Positions 26,198 to 35,223 of a stretch of DNA of 64,000 nucleotides are shown one piece after another. The stretch comes from JBNNGK01 sp050268245. GTDB taxonomy: Bacteria > Pseudomonadota > Gammaproteobacteria > Enterobacterales > Enterobacteriaceae. Location of the stretch: positions 246,955-310,954 of the forward strand of contig NZ_JBNNGK010000005.1 of NCBI RefSeq assembly GCF_050268245.1. Reading direction: 5' to 3'. Made by a program: the position numbers and the translations under genes. The notes below the pieces were generated by a model that saw only the letters and a program-made list of their open reading frames with translations, did not search any database and had not been told where the DNA came from. Position 1 is the first letter of the stretch. Each line of letters opens with the position of its first letter.

Positions 26198-26605
26198 CTA
26201 ATCTGCCGACGGAACCGGGCAAGCAAGATCGCCCTCTTCGCATTTTAGATACCCTTTGAGATCGTCAATGCGGCGCTGGGTGGCATCGGTCAGGCATGAA
26301 CTAAGCAGAAAGGAATAAATCGAGCCGCCCTCGGTGCCAGACGCAGAAAGTTTACACTCCGCATCACGGTAACCAATCCAGGCACGTTGCGCGTTGATCA
26401 ACAACTTACCCGTTGATGCATCTGTTTTCAGCCGCGCTTGTACTTGTTTATATACGCGGTTTAATTCCGCATCCGCGTGTTTATACGCCTCGCTGGCGCA
26501 CTGGTTCATTTCCATCTGATTGTTTTTAGCGCCACAATCTTCTTGCGCTAATGCCGCAGACGTTGTTGCTAATAACAGCGCGCCGCCCAGCAGTGCTAAT
26601 TTCAT
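26198..26605 (-). CDS. LprI-family (DUF1311) periplasmic protein
   Basis: 135 residues from ATG 26605; a longer GTG start is less likely because MKLALLGGALLLATTSAALA is a complete signal peptide ending at AQ-E. The mature domain has the AQRAWIGYRDAECKL motif and conserved Cys residues of the LprI/DUF1311 family, members of which can inhibit lysozyme. It is a stand-alone gene with host-like composition, distinct from the toxin-linked copy at 6.8 kb. Role probably protection of, or association with, peptidoglycan in the periplasm. Confidence 0.8.
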   Translation of the reverse strand: MKLALLGGALLLATTSAALAQEDCGAKNNQMEMNQCASEAYKHADAELNRVYKQVQARLKTDASTGKLLINAQRAWIGYRDAECKLSASGTEGGSIYSFLLSSCLTDATQRRIDDLKGYLKCEEGDLACPVPSAD

Positions 26606-26710
26606 TTTATCGCCCCGTATCAGGATGTGAATCACTTACTCGCTATTATGGCAGCGCCGTGTCGAACCGGCCAGATTCAGCCACCAGCTTTGCTGTATGA
26701 CGTCATCAAC

Positions 26711-27565
26711 TTACCCCATAGCCTGCGAAACCAGGGCAAAACCGCGAGGCTGCGCGGCCTGCGGGGTAAACTGCGTACCACGTATCATGGCGACCGGCGC
26801 ATCCACCTGAAGCAAGCCTGCGGTAATTAACCCTTCGCTCAGCCCGCTACGCGCGTCGACGTCAATACGTACAAACTGACCGCTCAACGGCAACAGCAGG
26901 TGATTAATCAGGCACTGCGCGCTTTCAACCGTATCGGCCACCACCGGCCCGATGGTATAACCATGTCCAAAACGGCGTACGCTGGCAAACCCCAGCGGCC
27001 GATCATCACGCATCAGCAGTTGCGTGTTTTCTCCCTCATTCAACAATGCTTGCAGCAACGCCGGGCGATGCACACCATTCGCCGCGCTGTCTAACGCCAG
27101 CAGCATTTCCCTATCCGCTTGATCAGCCATTCGCAGATGGCAACCCGGAGCTAACGGCAACGGCGCGATCGCCGGTAGCGCTCGGCTTTGATGCTGATAA
27201 ACCGTGCCAATTTTGTTAAACCCTAACCCAGAATAGAGCGCACGCCCTTCTGCCGTGGCATTTAAGCGAACATGGTAGCCCTTCAACGACGACAGCAGCG
27301 TGGTCATTAAACGTTTGCCTATTCCCTGCCCCTGGCTAGCACGATCAACGATGACCAGCCCAATCGTGGCACGTGTCGCGCCCCAACGCCAACACAATGT
27401 GCTGCCGATCACCTTCCCTGCCTTCATTGCTACTACGCCTTCCCCTAAGCGCCAAGCTTGTCGCCAATCATCCAAACGATGAGGCCAACCAACCTGCTGC
27501 GATAACGCAAAAGCGCCGGGCAAATCGCTTTCGGCCATCGGCCGTAAGGTGATTTCCTGCAACAT
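26711..27565 (-). CDS. GNAT-family N-acetyltransferase with C-terminal extension
   Basis: 284 residues from ATG 27565 with AGGAGAGA upstream. An N-terminal GNAT domain (IGLVIVDRASQGQGIGKRLM is the acetyl-CoA pyrophosphate loop) is followed by a second, weaker GNAT-like half (about residues 145-284). This is the double-domain YitI-like arrangement. Cytosolic acetyltransferase; substrate unknown. Stand-alone gene, divergent from nudI. Confidence 0.75.
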   Translation of the reverse strand: MLQEITLRPMAESDLPGAFALSQQVGWPHRLDDWRQAWRLGEGVVAMKAGKVIGSTLCWRWGATRATIGLVIVDRASQGQGIGKRLMTTLLSSLKGYHVRLNATAEGRALYSGLGFNKIGTVYQHQSRALPAIAPLPLAPGCHLRMADQADREMLLALDSAANGVHRPALLQALLNEGENTQLLMRDDRPLGFASVRRFGHGYTIGPVVADTVESAQCLINHLLLPLSGQFVRIDVDARSGLSEGLITAGLLQVDAPVAMIRGTQFTPQAAQPRGFALVSQAMG

Positions 27566-27719
27566 CAGTCTCTCTCCTGGCAGAACGTTGTCTGATACCA
27601 CAATATTTATCACTCGCTCACACCACGGGTGACGCGGTTACGCTAGCATAAGGGCTTAATCAATCGTCAGTCGAGCACCATCAGCGTTTCACCCATTAAT
27701 TAAAGGTATCGGAGGCCAT

Positions 27720-28145
27720 ATGCGTCAACGGATTATTGTATGCCCAATCATTCAAAATGAAGGGGCCTACTTGCTGTGTAAGATGGCGTCCGATCGCGGC
27801 GTTTTTCCCGGGCAATGGGCGCTATCTGGCGGCGGAATGGAACCCGGAGAAACGATGGAAGCAGCCTTGAAACGTGAACTGACCGAAGAATTGGGCGGCA
27901 ATCTGGAGATTATCGACATCAAGCCATGGACGTTTCGTGATGACATCCGGGTGAAGACCTATGCCGATAAAACTACCGAAGAAATTTACATGATTTACCT
28001 CATCTTTGACTGTATCAGTGCTAACCGTGACGTGACGTTCAATGAGGAGTTCCAGGAAATCGCCTGGGTAACGCCGGAGGAAATGAAAAACATGGATTTG
28101 AATGAGGCAACCCGCATCACGTTTAGCCAAAAGGGGATTTTGTAA
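27720..28145 (+). CDS. nudI: Nucleoside triphosphatase NudI
   Basis: 141 residues, same length and near-identical sequence to E. coli NudI (MRQRIIVCPIIQNEGAYLLC, GVFPGQWALSGGGMEPGE). The Nudix box GGGMEPGETMEAALKRELTEELG is complete with its metal-binding glutamates. It hydrolyses nucleoside triphosphates, preferring pyrimidine deoxynucleotides, to the monophosphate, and helps clean the nucleotide pool. Single gene. Confidence 0.92.
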   Translation: MRQRIIVCPIIQNEGAYLLCKMASDRGVFPGQWALSGGGMEPGETMEAALKRELTEELGGNLEIIDIKPWTFRDDIRVKTYADKTTEEIYMIYLIFDCISANRDVTFNEEFQEIAWVTPEEMKNMDLNEATRITFSQKGIL

Positions 28146-28476
28146 GGCGTTGCTTGTCTCCCCCAGCCTTAGACGACGGGGAGAGTAATGATATTTGACA
28201 TTCCTGCTAGCCGAACTGATGAGTTCAATATCGATATAACCGCATCCGCTCGGTAATACTGCCGCAGCTTCACATACATGGAGAGTTGGTGGCTGCTTTG
28301 AGCGAGGAGCAGAAGTTCGCTTACAGGGTAACCTAATCCACATGCCAGAGGATCTCTAAAAGAGAATTGTTCGGTTTACCGGGTTACTCACAGTAGTCCC
28401 TCACTTTTTGGGACTTCCGGGTTTTGGTCTCTTCCCAATAATCAGAAATCAGGGAAGAGATCACGTTGGACTTTTG
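28146..28476. other. Intergenic stretch at the edge of the nuclease locus
   Basis: No supported gene. A short hairpin AGTCCC / GGGACT at 28395-28415 enclosing a T-run lies near the end of the leftward nuclease gene and could serve as its terminator. Otherwise nothing recognised. Confidence 0.35.
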
Positions 28477-29385
28477 TTAGAGGGCTATGTCCCGATATTT
28501 TTTTGCGAGATACTCTGCATTGCTTATCCACTGCCGAGTAATTGTATGTCTGTTTGGCAGGCCGAGAACGGACAGAGATTGATTCCCATTAATTGAATCA
28601 CCGATTACGTGCGATGAGACGCTGTCACGAAACGCGACAAGTGCTTGAAAGAAACCGTTCCCTGCTGGTAGGCATTGATACATTTTCAGTCGTAGGGGTG
28701 TATCCAGAAAAACGTTATCACTATTGTCAAAAGATGACTTAACCAAATGATAGTCATATACCAGTTCGTGGAACGGATCAAAATCAGTGCTATTCACATA
28801 GCCACTACTGAAATCCCATTTCTCTAGCCAGTCTAAATGAGCTACAGGCAGTTTCTGTTCTAAAAGCTGTTTTAGATGGGCAAACTGTTCCCCCATAGCG
28901 TTTGGATCTAACTGAATTACTGACGTAAATTGTACTTCAGGGAAATAACGCTGCCGTGCAAAGAGCGGCAAAAAATTAATATTCTCTAGCTGGCTCCAGT
29001 AACGAATATGAACTTTAAATGAGGTGCCATCTTTACGAGTATGTGTCAGATAGCCATCAGGCATTGCATTCTGAATTGAAGTATGTGGACTCGCAGTCGT
29101 CAGTAAAAAATAGTGCCGTATCGGGTGAGGATAAGTATCAGTTTTTTTCAGCTCAACTCCTAAGTTTTCCAAGGTAAAAGGGCGTGAATACCATTTGCAT
29201 TGTGCCACCACTGGTAGTGTGTTTATAGGCCAACTTATAATATCAACTCCGCCCTGCGCCTGGCCTGGTGAACCAAAACAAGCGAAACTCACGTTGCTAC
29301 CTACACTTTTACTTACGATTTCTGTCATCCACCAACAACAAAAATCTTCAAAGTCTGTTGCAGAGCGAAAATTCAGGTTACGCAT
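28477..29385 (-). CDS. Predicted Mrr-like PD-(D/E)XK nuclease of unknown role
   Basis: 302 residues from ATG 29385. The first 120 residues show the restriction-endonuclease-like core: FEDFCCWW helix, GSPGQAQGGVDII with the metal-binding Asp, and VVAQCKWYS as the Q-x-K arm, as in Mrr-type enzymes that cut modified or foreign DNA. The remaining 180 residues match nothing I recognise and may sense the target. The next gene upstream in the same direction (119 bp away) encodes a GIY-YIG-like protein, so the pair looks like a small defence locus. AT-rich and next to a recombinase remnant. Activity is inference. Confidence 0.6.
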   Translation of the reverse strand: MRNLNFRSATDFEDFCCWWMTEIVSKSVGSNVSFACFGSPGQAQGGVDIISWPINTLPVVAQCKWYSRPFTLENLGVELKKTDTYPHPIRHYFLLTTASPHTSIQNAMPDGYLTHTRKDGTSFKVHIRYWSQLENINFLPLFARQRYFPEVQFTSVIQLDPNAMGEQFAHLKQLLEQKLPVAHLDWLEKWDFSSGYVNSTDFDPFHELVYDYHLVKSSFDNSDNVFLDTPLRLKMYQCLPAGNGFFQALVAFRDSVSSHVIGDSINGNQSLSVLGLPNRHTITRQWISNAEYLAKKYRDIAL

Positions 29386-29507
29386 CACAGTTCTCTAAAA
29401 TCATCCCAAGAAGTGATTATCTCCTATTCCAGCCATGTACGCAATTTCCGATTATAATCATCGTGATAGTTCTCAGTTGCCCACAAAATCAATGGTAGAG
29501 TATTAAA

Positions 29508-30188
29508 TTAAATGAACTTATCGTTCATGAATCCACCGCATATTAAATTTTGCATGTGGATGTAAAATTCCCACCTTGCAAGATTTCTCTTTTTTTTGTG
29601 CGTATTAAGTGAAGGCTGCAGCCAATAAATCAACTGTGACTCAATACTATCTAAAATATCAAGTGCTACATGTTCAGGCTGTATCCAATCAAGAGAAATA
29701 TATTCGTTATCAATATAAAACCAAGCGGTGCATCTGTAGATATGTTTTGACTTACTTTGGTACTCAGGTGCATGTAACTTCAATGCTGCGCTATGACCAC
29801 CATTGAAGCGCGATGTATTTTTTGTCTTTCCAACATAGACCAGTTCTTCATCATCTCCATCACCACAAGATATCAGGTAGATGGGTAGTGATGGTAAGGG
29901 GGCTTCACCCAATTCAGTTAAGATTTCTTCCTGCTCCCATCTGTCAAGCCATCCGCCTTCAAGTCCCCTAATGAGTTCACTAGCACTATCTAAGTAGGAC
30001 TGGGTATTTGCTCTGGCGTCTTTAAGGCTCAACCACTGCATACTCATTACCAAGTGAAGGGGTTCGCATTCCTCGATTGAAATCCAACAGGACCAATCTG
30101 GGGTGGGGACATCTATGTGTCCCGGGGTATAAAAACGCTCTGGTATAGGCTGACGCCGGTCAAGCCACCCTTTCAAAGGATTGAGCAT
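29508..30188 (-). CDS. GIY-YIG-like nuclease domain protein
   Basis: 226 residues, ATG 30188. The central part reads LPIYLISCG, then ELVYVGKTKNTSRFNGGHSAA, then ESQLIYWLQPSLN. These are the paired Tyr segments, the catalytic-type Arg, the Glu and the final Asn of the GIY-YIG fold. The N-terminal 95 residues (WSCWISIEECEPLHLVMS) form an unrecognised domain. GIY-YIG proteins act as homing, repair or restriction nucleases, and some are structural. It sits just upstream of the Mrr-like gene and probably shares its transcript. A single-gene orphan role cannot be ruled out. Confidence 0.6.
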   Translation of the reverse strand: MLNPLKGWLDRRQPIPERFYTPGHIDVPTPDWSCWISIEECEPLHLVMSMQWLSLKDARANTQSYLDSASELIRGLEGGWLDRWEQEEILTELGEAPLPSLPIYLISCGDGDDEELVYVGKTKNTSRFNGGHSAALKLHAPEYQSKSKHIYRCTAWFYIDNEYISLDWIQPEHVALDILDSIESQLIYWLQPSLNTHKKKRNLARWEFYIHMQNLICGGFMNDKFI

Positions 30189-30377
30189 GTATTCTATATC
30201 TCAACGTTTATTTAATGTTAAAAGAAACTAGGCAAGTTTGTATCTTGTAATCTAAATGTCATTTATTGGGTATGTCTACCAAATTAAATTGATACAGCTT
30301 AACAGGTGTAATGTCCGCTCCTGGCACACAACGGACTGCTCGGCCAAAATGCTTTGGCGCTGTATTTACATTCAGGA

Positions 30378-30512
30378 TTATTGCTGTTCTGCTTTTACCC
30401 GGAGTAGGGTTTGCCGGGAGGTATTACATTCCCCGGTGATCGCACTGATACTGCCCCCGGCATTAATGCGCCCTACCACTATTTTTTGATCCTTATAGAT
30501 CCGGCAATACAT
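30378..30512 (-). pseudogene. Serine recombinase C-terminal HTH remnant
   Basis: Reads YKDQKIVVGRINAGGSISA then ITGECNTSRQTLLRVKAEQQ and stop, the resolvase/invertase helix-turn-helix. No catalytic domain follows upstream. A diverged relative of the remnant at 9.6-9.9 kb. It marks a mobile-element boundary between the nuclease locus and fhlA. Confidence 0.6.
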
Positions 30513-30528
30513 CGCACCCGCCCGTAAA

Positions 30529-32592
30529 TCAGCGGGCGGCGATCCCCATTTTCTTCATCCGCGAAAGTAAGGTGGTGCGCTTTAATCCCAACTTTTGCGC
30601 TGCGCCACGCGGGCCGGCCACCACGCCGTTGGTTTCTTTCAACACGCGCACAATACGGTGATATTCATCCTCTTGCGTCGGCTGCGATGGCGGCGCGGTC
30701 ATCAAGGGCGTGGTGGGTTGTGAATAATGCAGTTCTGGCAGTTGCAGATTAAGCACCGTACCGCGCGTCAGTAACACCGCACGTTCAATCACATTTTCCA
30801 ACTCACGTACGTTGCCCGGCCACGGCATTTGGCTGAGCTGGCGCAGCGTTTCTGCCGGAATACTGTCGATGGTGCGCTTCATGCGGCGCGCAATTTTATA
30901 AGTGAGAAACTTCACCAACTGCGGAATATCTTCCGGTCGCTCGCGTAATGGCGGAATCACGATCGGGAACACATTCAGCCGATAATAGAGATCGCTACGA
31001 AACTCACGGTCAGCAACCATTTGTTGCAGATCGCGGTTCGTTGCCGCAATCAAACGTACGTCGACGGAGATCAGTTTATTGCCGCCTACCCGTTCAAATT
31101 CCCGCTCTTGCAGCACCCGAAGTAATTTGGGTTGTAACTCGACCGGGATTTCCCCGACTTCATCCAAAAACAGTGACCCTTTATCAGCCAGTTCAAAACG
31201 CCCCATGCGCTGGGCCGTCGCCCCGGTGAACGCCCCTTTCTCATGACCGAAGAGGTCACTTTCCAGCAGCCCGGCAGGCATCACCGCACAATTCATCTTC
31301 ACCATTCGCTGATCGCGTCGCTCACTCAAGTTGTGAATAGCGCGAGCGATCAACTCCTTGCCCGTACCGGTTTCGCCAAGGATCAGCACGGAGCAATCGC
31401 TTTTCGCGACCATTTCCACCTGTTTCAGCACGCTAGACATCACCAGACTGCGGCCAACAATCTCGCTAAAATCAGGACTATTATCGTTAATTTGCTCGGT
31501 GAGATAGAGATTCTCATGCACCAGACTCTCTTTCAGTCGGTTGATTTCCTGGTAAACCAAGGCATTATCCACCGCGATGGCGATACGCTCGGCAATCTGT
31601 TGCAAGACACGCAAATTTGCAGCATTAAAATTATCAGGCTGACATTGCGCCAATTTCAGCACGCCCAGCGTTTTTTGGCCGAAAGTCAGGGGCAGCACGC
31701 ATAGCGTTTGGATCTGTTCATGCCATAAATCAAACAGTTGCCGTTCATACTCTGCCAGCGAATCGGAATGTTTTAGATTCAGCAGCAACATTTCGCCACT
31801 CTGCATCACTTTCTCCGACAGCGTTCCAGCTAGCGGAACATTATATTGCTGGCGTTCAGCAACGTTGTTCTTCAGGTAATGGGTGGCGTAGATCGTCACC
31901 CGATCGTCACGATCCCCCGGCAAGACAATGCTGATGGCATCCGTTTTGAAAAAACGGTGGATCTCGGTTGAAATCTCGCCGATCAGGTCATCCAGATCCA
32001 GCTTGGACAAAACCGCGTTGGTCACATCCACCAGTACGCGATAGTCATCTCGCTCGTGGCGTAGCTGGCGTTGCTGCTGCTCTGCGGTTTCACGCAGTTG
32101 GATCTGCTCTACCGCCAGCGAGGTCAACTCCATCAGACCAGTCAACTGGCTAAGCGCTGCGTCACTGAACGGTTTGTCATTATTGCGCAGCAGTTCACAG
32201 CCACCGAGCAGCTGCCCGCCGGTATACAGCGGTGCAAGGCAGTAATGGCTCAATGGCGGATGCAAGGCCAGCGCCGTCATCTGCGGATATCTCTGCTGCA
32301 ATTCGAGGGATGTCATGCGCAACGGTTGCGGTTGGGTGCGTAAATGGGCGATTGGCCCGTTCGCCAACAGCGTCTCGTCTTGATAAGTTAACGGCTGCCC
32401 ATGCACATCCTGGCCGTGGTAACTGACCCGTGCGCTGTGCGGATGCAACAGCAGTAACGTAACCTCCTCCGCTAGCCGCCAGCGCTGTACGATGTCTTTC
32501 AACTGTACCAATAGATCGCTAAAGCTGTGCTGGCTGAGTAATAAACGGGTAATTTCTAACAGTTGCTGTTTTTCTCTACTTGCGTTCGACAT
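30529..32592 (-). CDS. fhlA: FhlA, formate hydrogenlyase transcriptional activator
   Basis: 687 residues (E. coli 692). A sigma54-dependent activator: N-terminal region with two GAF-type sensing domains (about 1-160 and 185-345) that bind formate, an AAA+ domain with Walker A GETGTGKE and the sigma54-contact loop GAFTGA, and a C-terminal Fis-type HTH (GPRGAAQKLGLKRTTLLSRM). It switches on the hyc, hyp and hydN-fdhF transcripts when formate builds up in anaerobic cells. Last in the leftward hypABCDE-fhlA order, as in E. coli, separated from hypE by a 210-bp gap with a strong hairpin. Confidence 0.95.
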   Translation of the reverse strand: MSNASREKQQLLEITRLLLSQHSFSDLLVQLKDIVQRWRLAEEVTLLLLHPHSARVSYHGQDVHGQPLTYQDETLLANGPIAHLRTQPQPLRMTSLELQQRYPQMTALALHPPLSHYCLAPLYTGGQLLGGCELLRNNDKPFSDAALSQLTGLMELTSLAVEQIQLRETAEQQQRQLRHERDDYRVLVDVTNAVLSKLDLDDLIGEISTEIHRFFKTDAISIVLPGDRDDRVTIYATHYLKNNVAERQQYNVPLAGTLSEKVMQSGEMLLLNLKHSDSLAEYERQLFDLWHEQIQTLCVLPLTFGQKTLGVLKLAQCQPDNFNAANLRVLQQIAERIAIAVDNALVYQEINRLKESLVHENLYLTEQINDNSPDFSEIVGRSLVMSSVLKQVEMVAKSDCSVLILGETGTGKELIARAIHNLSERRDQRMVKMNCAVMPAGLLESDLFGHEKGAFTGATAQRMGRFELADKGSLFLDEVGEIPVELQPKLLRVLQEREFERVGGNKLISVDVRLIAATNRDLQQMVADREFRSDLYYRLNVFPIVIPPLRERPEDIPQLVKFLTYKIARRMKRTIDSIPAETLRQLSQMPWPGNVRELENVIERAVLLTRGTVLNLQLPELHYSQPTTPLMTAPPSQPTQEDEYHRIVRVLKETNGVVAGPRGAAQKLGLKRTTLLSRMKKMGIAAR

Positions 32593-32660
32593 TGGCTATC
32601 ACTCTGCCGGTTAAAGCATCGGGTTATCTCTCCTAGCTGCGTCACAGCGCCTTGCTTACT

Positions 32661-32697
32661 GGCAACCGATAGACGTGAGTGATGTCTATCGGTTGCC
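32661..32697. other. Strong stem-loop between hypE and fhlA
   Basis: Perfect 14-bp inverted repeat GGCAACCGATAGAC (32661-32674) / GTCTATCGGTTGCC (32684-32697) with a 9-nt loop and no T-run. It lies in the leader of fhlA. It could slow read-through from hyp, stabilise the hyp transcript, or be a repeat element. Confidence 0.65.
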
Positions 32698-32802
32698 TCA
32701 GTGCAATTCGGCCGCGTTGGAGGAGAGGATGGCGTTTTATATTTTTATGTGAGCTGTATCGCAAAGTTTAACGCCGGTTGGCGGCTGCTTCCCCCGTTCG
32801 GA

Positions 32803-33819
32803 TCAACAAATTCGCGGTAAAGGCTCGGCATGGGGCAGATCAAGTAGCCGCGTGACACCAAACGCGCCGCGTAACCGCACCGGCTTCCCTGCTTGCGTGA
32901 CCCGTCCAATCACCGCAGCATCGGTTCCCAATGGGTGAGCCCGCAATGCGGCCAATACCGCAGGCACCGCGGCCTGCGTCACGGCCAACACCAATTTGCC
33001 CTCATTGGCGAAGTTAATGGCATCTAACCCCAGCAGTTCGCAGACGCCACGCACTTCTGCCTTGACCGGTAAGCACTGTTCGTCGACGTCGATGCCTAAG
33101 CCGCTGGCGGCAGCGTATTCATGTAAAATGGCATTTACCCCGCCGCGCGTGGCATCACGTAACGCATGAACGCCGTCAATATTCCGCAACGGGGCAATTA
33201 ACGGCGTTAACACCGCGCAATCGCTGGTAATGCCCATCGCCATACCGAGCTGTTCACGTAAATTAAGCAGCGTCGCCCCATGGTCGCCGAGGGTGCCGCT
33301 GACGATGATCGCGTCATCAGGCTGGATAGATTGGGCCGCCCATGACACGGTTTGTGGGATCACGCCAATGCCCGCGGTGTTAATAAACAGCTTATCTGCG
33401 GCACCGCGCTGCACGACTTTGGTATCGCCGGTGACGATCTGTATGTTGGCCTGACGCGCCGTGGCCGCCATTGACGCTACCACGCGCTGTAATATCGGCA
33501 GCGGCAATCCTTCTTCCAGAATAAAGCCGCAGGATAAGTAACGCGGTGTGGCGCCGCTGACAGCCAAATCATTGGCGGTGCCGCACACCGCGAGCTTGCC
33601 AATGTCGCCACCGGGGAAAAACAGCGGGTCGATGACGTAGCTGTCGGTGGTAAAGGCCAGCCGATCGCCCTGCGGGATTAACGCCGCCAGCGGGATGCGC
33701 GCCTGATCTTCACGTTGCGCCAACTGAGGGTTAGCGAAAGCGGGCAAAAAAAGCGATTCCAGCAGCTGCTGGGTTGCTCTACCGCCGCTGCCATGTGCCA
33801 TGGTGATCACCTGATTCAT
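32803..33819 (-). CDS. hypE: HypE, hydrogenase maturation (carbamoyl dehydratase)
   Basis: 338 residues from ATG 33819, whose ATGA overlaps the hypD stop; longer upstream starts fall inside hypD. HypE dehydrates the thiocarboxamide made with HypF to give the cyanide ligand of the NiFe centre. It has the PurM-like ATP-binding fold (MAHGSGGRATQQLLESLF, FTTDSYVIDPLFFPGGDIG). The C-terminus ends LPRIC, keeping the Cys that carries the carbamoyl group. Cytosolic; works with HypC, HypD and HypF. Confidence 0.95.
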   Translation of the reverse strand: MNQVITMAHGSGGRATQQLLESLFLPAFANPQLAQREDQARIPLAALIPQGDRLAFTTDSYVIDPLFFPGGDIGKLAVCGTANDLAVSGATPRYLSCGFILEEGLPLPILQRVVASMAATARQANIQIVTGDTKVVQRGAADKLFINTAGIGVIPQTVSWAAQSIQPDDAIIVSGTLGDHGATLLNLREQLGMAMGITSDCAVLTPLIAPLRNIDGVHALRDATRGGVNAILHEYAAASGLGIDVDEQCLPVKAEVRGVCELLGLDAINFANEGKLVLAVTQAAVPAVLAALRAHPLGTDAAVIGRVTQAGKPVRLRGAFGVTRLLDLPHAEPLPRIC

Positions 33820-34943
33820 GCGGCGGTTTCCTCTGTTTCTCGACGATATTGATACCACGCGGCGCAGGCCCCTTCGGAGGAGACCATCAGCGCGCCAAAT
33901 GCATTCTGTGGGGTGCAGGTGGTGCCAAACAGCGGGCACTCCCGCGGCTTACAGCGGCCGGTTAGCACCGAGCCACAACAGGCGCGCGGATCGTCCGCCA
34001 CTTGCTGTTGTCGTGGGTGAAAGCGCCGCTCGGCGTCAAAATCGGCATAGTCGGCGGTTAGCGTAATCGCGGAGTCGGCAATGGTGCCTAACCCGCGCCA
34101 TTCGCTACCACCGCCAACCACAAACACCTCCTCCATGGCCTGCTGCGCTAACGGGTTGCCATGATGCGGTACCACCCGGCGGTATTGGTTTTCTGTGCAG
34201 CGCCGATCGTCACAAAACTGTTCAATCAACATCATTACGCCCTGCAAAATATCCAGCGGTTCAAAACCTGTCACGACCACCGGTTTTTGATGTATCTCGC
34301 TGATAAAACCATACGGTTCGGTACCTATCACCATGCTGACGTGGCCCGGTGCCAAGAAGCCGTCAATGCGTACCTCCGGCTGTTGTAACAGGCTGCGCAG
34401 CGTGGGGATCAGGCTGATGTGTTGGCAGAACACGCTGAAATTCTCAATGCCTTCCAGCCGCGCCTGTTGTAGCGTAACCGCGGTCACCGGCATGGTGGTT
34501 TCAAAACCCAGCGCGAAGAACACCACCTGCCGCTGCGGATTCATCCGCGCCAGATGTAACGCATCCAACGGGGAATACACCACCCGCACATCGGCACCCT
34601 GCTCACGCGCTTGCAGCAGTGAACCCTGTTTGCCAGGCACCCGCAGCGCATCGCCAAACGTGCAAAATATCACGTTGGGTCTAGCGGCAATTTCATGGCA
34701 GGCATCGATTCGCCCCATCGGCAACACGCACACCGGGCAGCCGGGCCCATGAATAAACTCCACCTGCGGTGGCAATAGTTTATCCAGCCCAAAACGAAAA
34801 ATAGCGTGAGTGTGACCACCGCATACCTCCATCAGTTGCAACGGACGTGCTGCGCTGAACGGTAGCATGGCCGCCCGGCGTGCGATGTGTTGCAACAGCG
34901 TTTTCACCCGCTGCGGATCGCGATATTCATCAACGTATTTCAT
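33816..34943 (-). CDS. hypD: HypD, hydrogenase maturation Fe-S scaffold
   Basis: 375 residues from ATG 34943 (MKYVDEYRDPQRVKTLLQHI). The start lies inside the end of hypC (14-nt overlap), which couples their translation. HypD with HypC holds the iron while CO and cyanide are attached. Signature blocks are MEVCGGHTHAIFRFG, GPGCPVCVLP, and the C-terminal Cys set (CCGSVLTGRCKPRECPLFG) that binds its 4Fe-4S cluster. Confidence 0.95.
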   Translation of the reverse strand: MKYVDEYRDPQRVKTLLQHIARRAAMLPFSAARPLQLMEVCGGHTHAIFRFGLDKLLPPQVEFIHGPGCPVCVLPMGRIDACHEIAARPNVIFCTFGDALRVPGKQGSLLQAREQGADVRVVYSPLDALHLARMNPQRQVVFFALGFETTMPVTAVTLQQARLEGIENFSVFCQHISLIPTLRSLLQQPEVRIDGFLAPGHVSMVIGTEPYGFISEIHQKPVVVTGFEPLDILQGVMMLIEQFCDDRRCTENQYRRVVPHHGNPLAQQAMEEVFVVGGGSEWRGLGTIADSAITLTADYADFDAERRFHPRQQQVADDPRACCGSVLTGRCKPRECPLFGTTCTPQNAFGALMVSSEGACAAWYQYRRETEETAA

Positions 34944-35223
34944 GATGACCTTCTCCAGCCATAAACATGGCGACATCATTTTCTACTTCACCCATCGCTT
35001 GCAGTGTCGCTAGCATATCGGCCGCTTCCTGTTCATCTAACCGGCTCATGGCGAACCCGACATGGATCAAGACCCAACTTCCCATGAGCGCGTCACGCGG
35101 TTGGTCACATGGGCACACTAATGCAATATTGATTTCGCGCCGTGCACCACAGACCTCCGCCCACGCGTGCTGCGGTTGCTGAGCATCCAATGCGACAATC
35201 CGACCCGGAATGCCTATGCACAT
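34930..35223 (-). CDS. hypC: HypC, hydrogenase maturation chaperone
   Basis: 97 residues from ATG 35223 (MCIGIPG), keeping the essential N-terminal Met-Cys. HypC shuttles the Fe(CN)2CO group from HypD to the HycE precursor. GSWVLIHVGFAMSRLDEQEA is the conserved second block. Overlaps hypB by 10 nt and hypD by 14 nt in the tightly packed hyp operon. The C-terminal tail (FMAGEGHHEIR) is slightly longer than E. coli HypC (90 aa). Confidence 0.93.
   Translation of the reverse strand: MCIGIPGRIVALDAQQPQHAWAEVCGARREINIALVCPCDQPRDALMGSWVLIHVGFAMSRLDEQEAADMLATLQAMGEVENDVAMFMAGEGHHEIR

Noticed and set aside
27822..28343. Leftward frame of 173 codons over nudI
   Set aside because: Antisense to a near-perfect nudI gene; the extra part after nudI shows no family.
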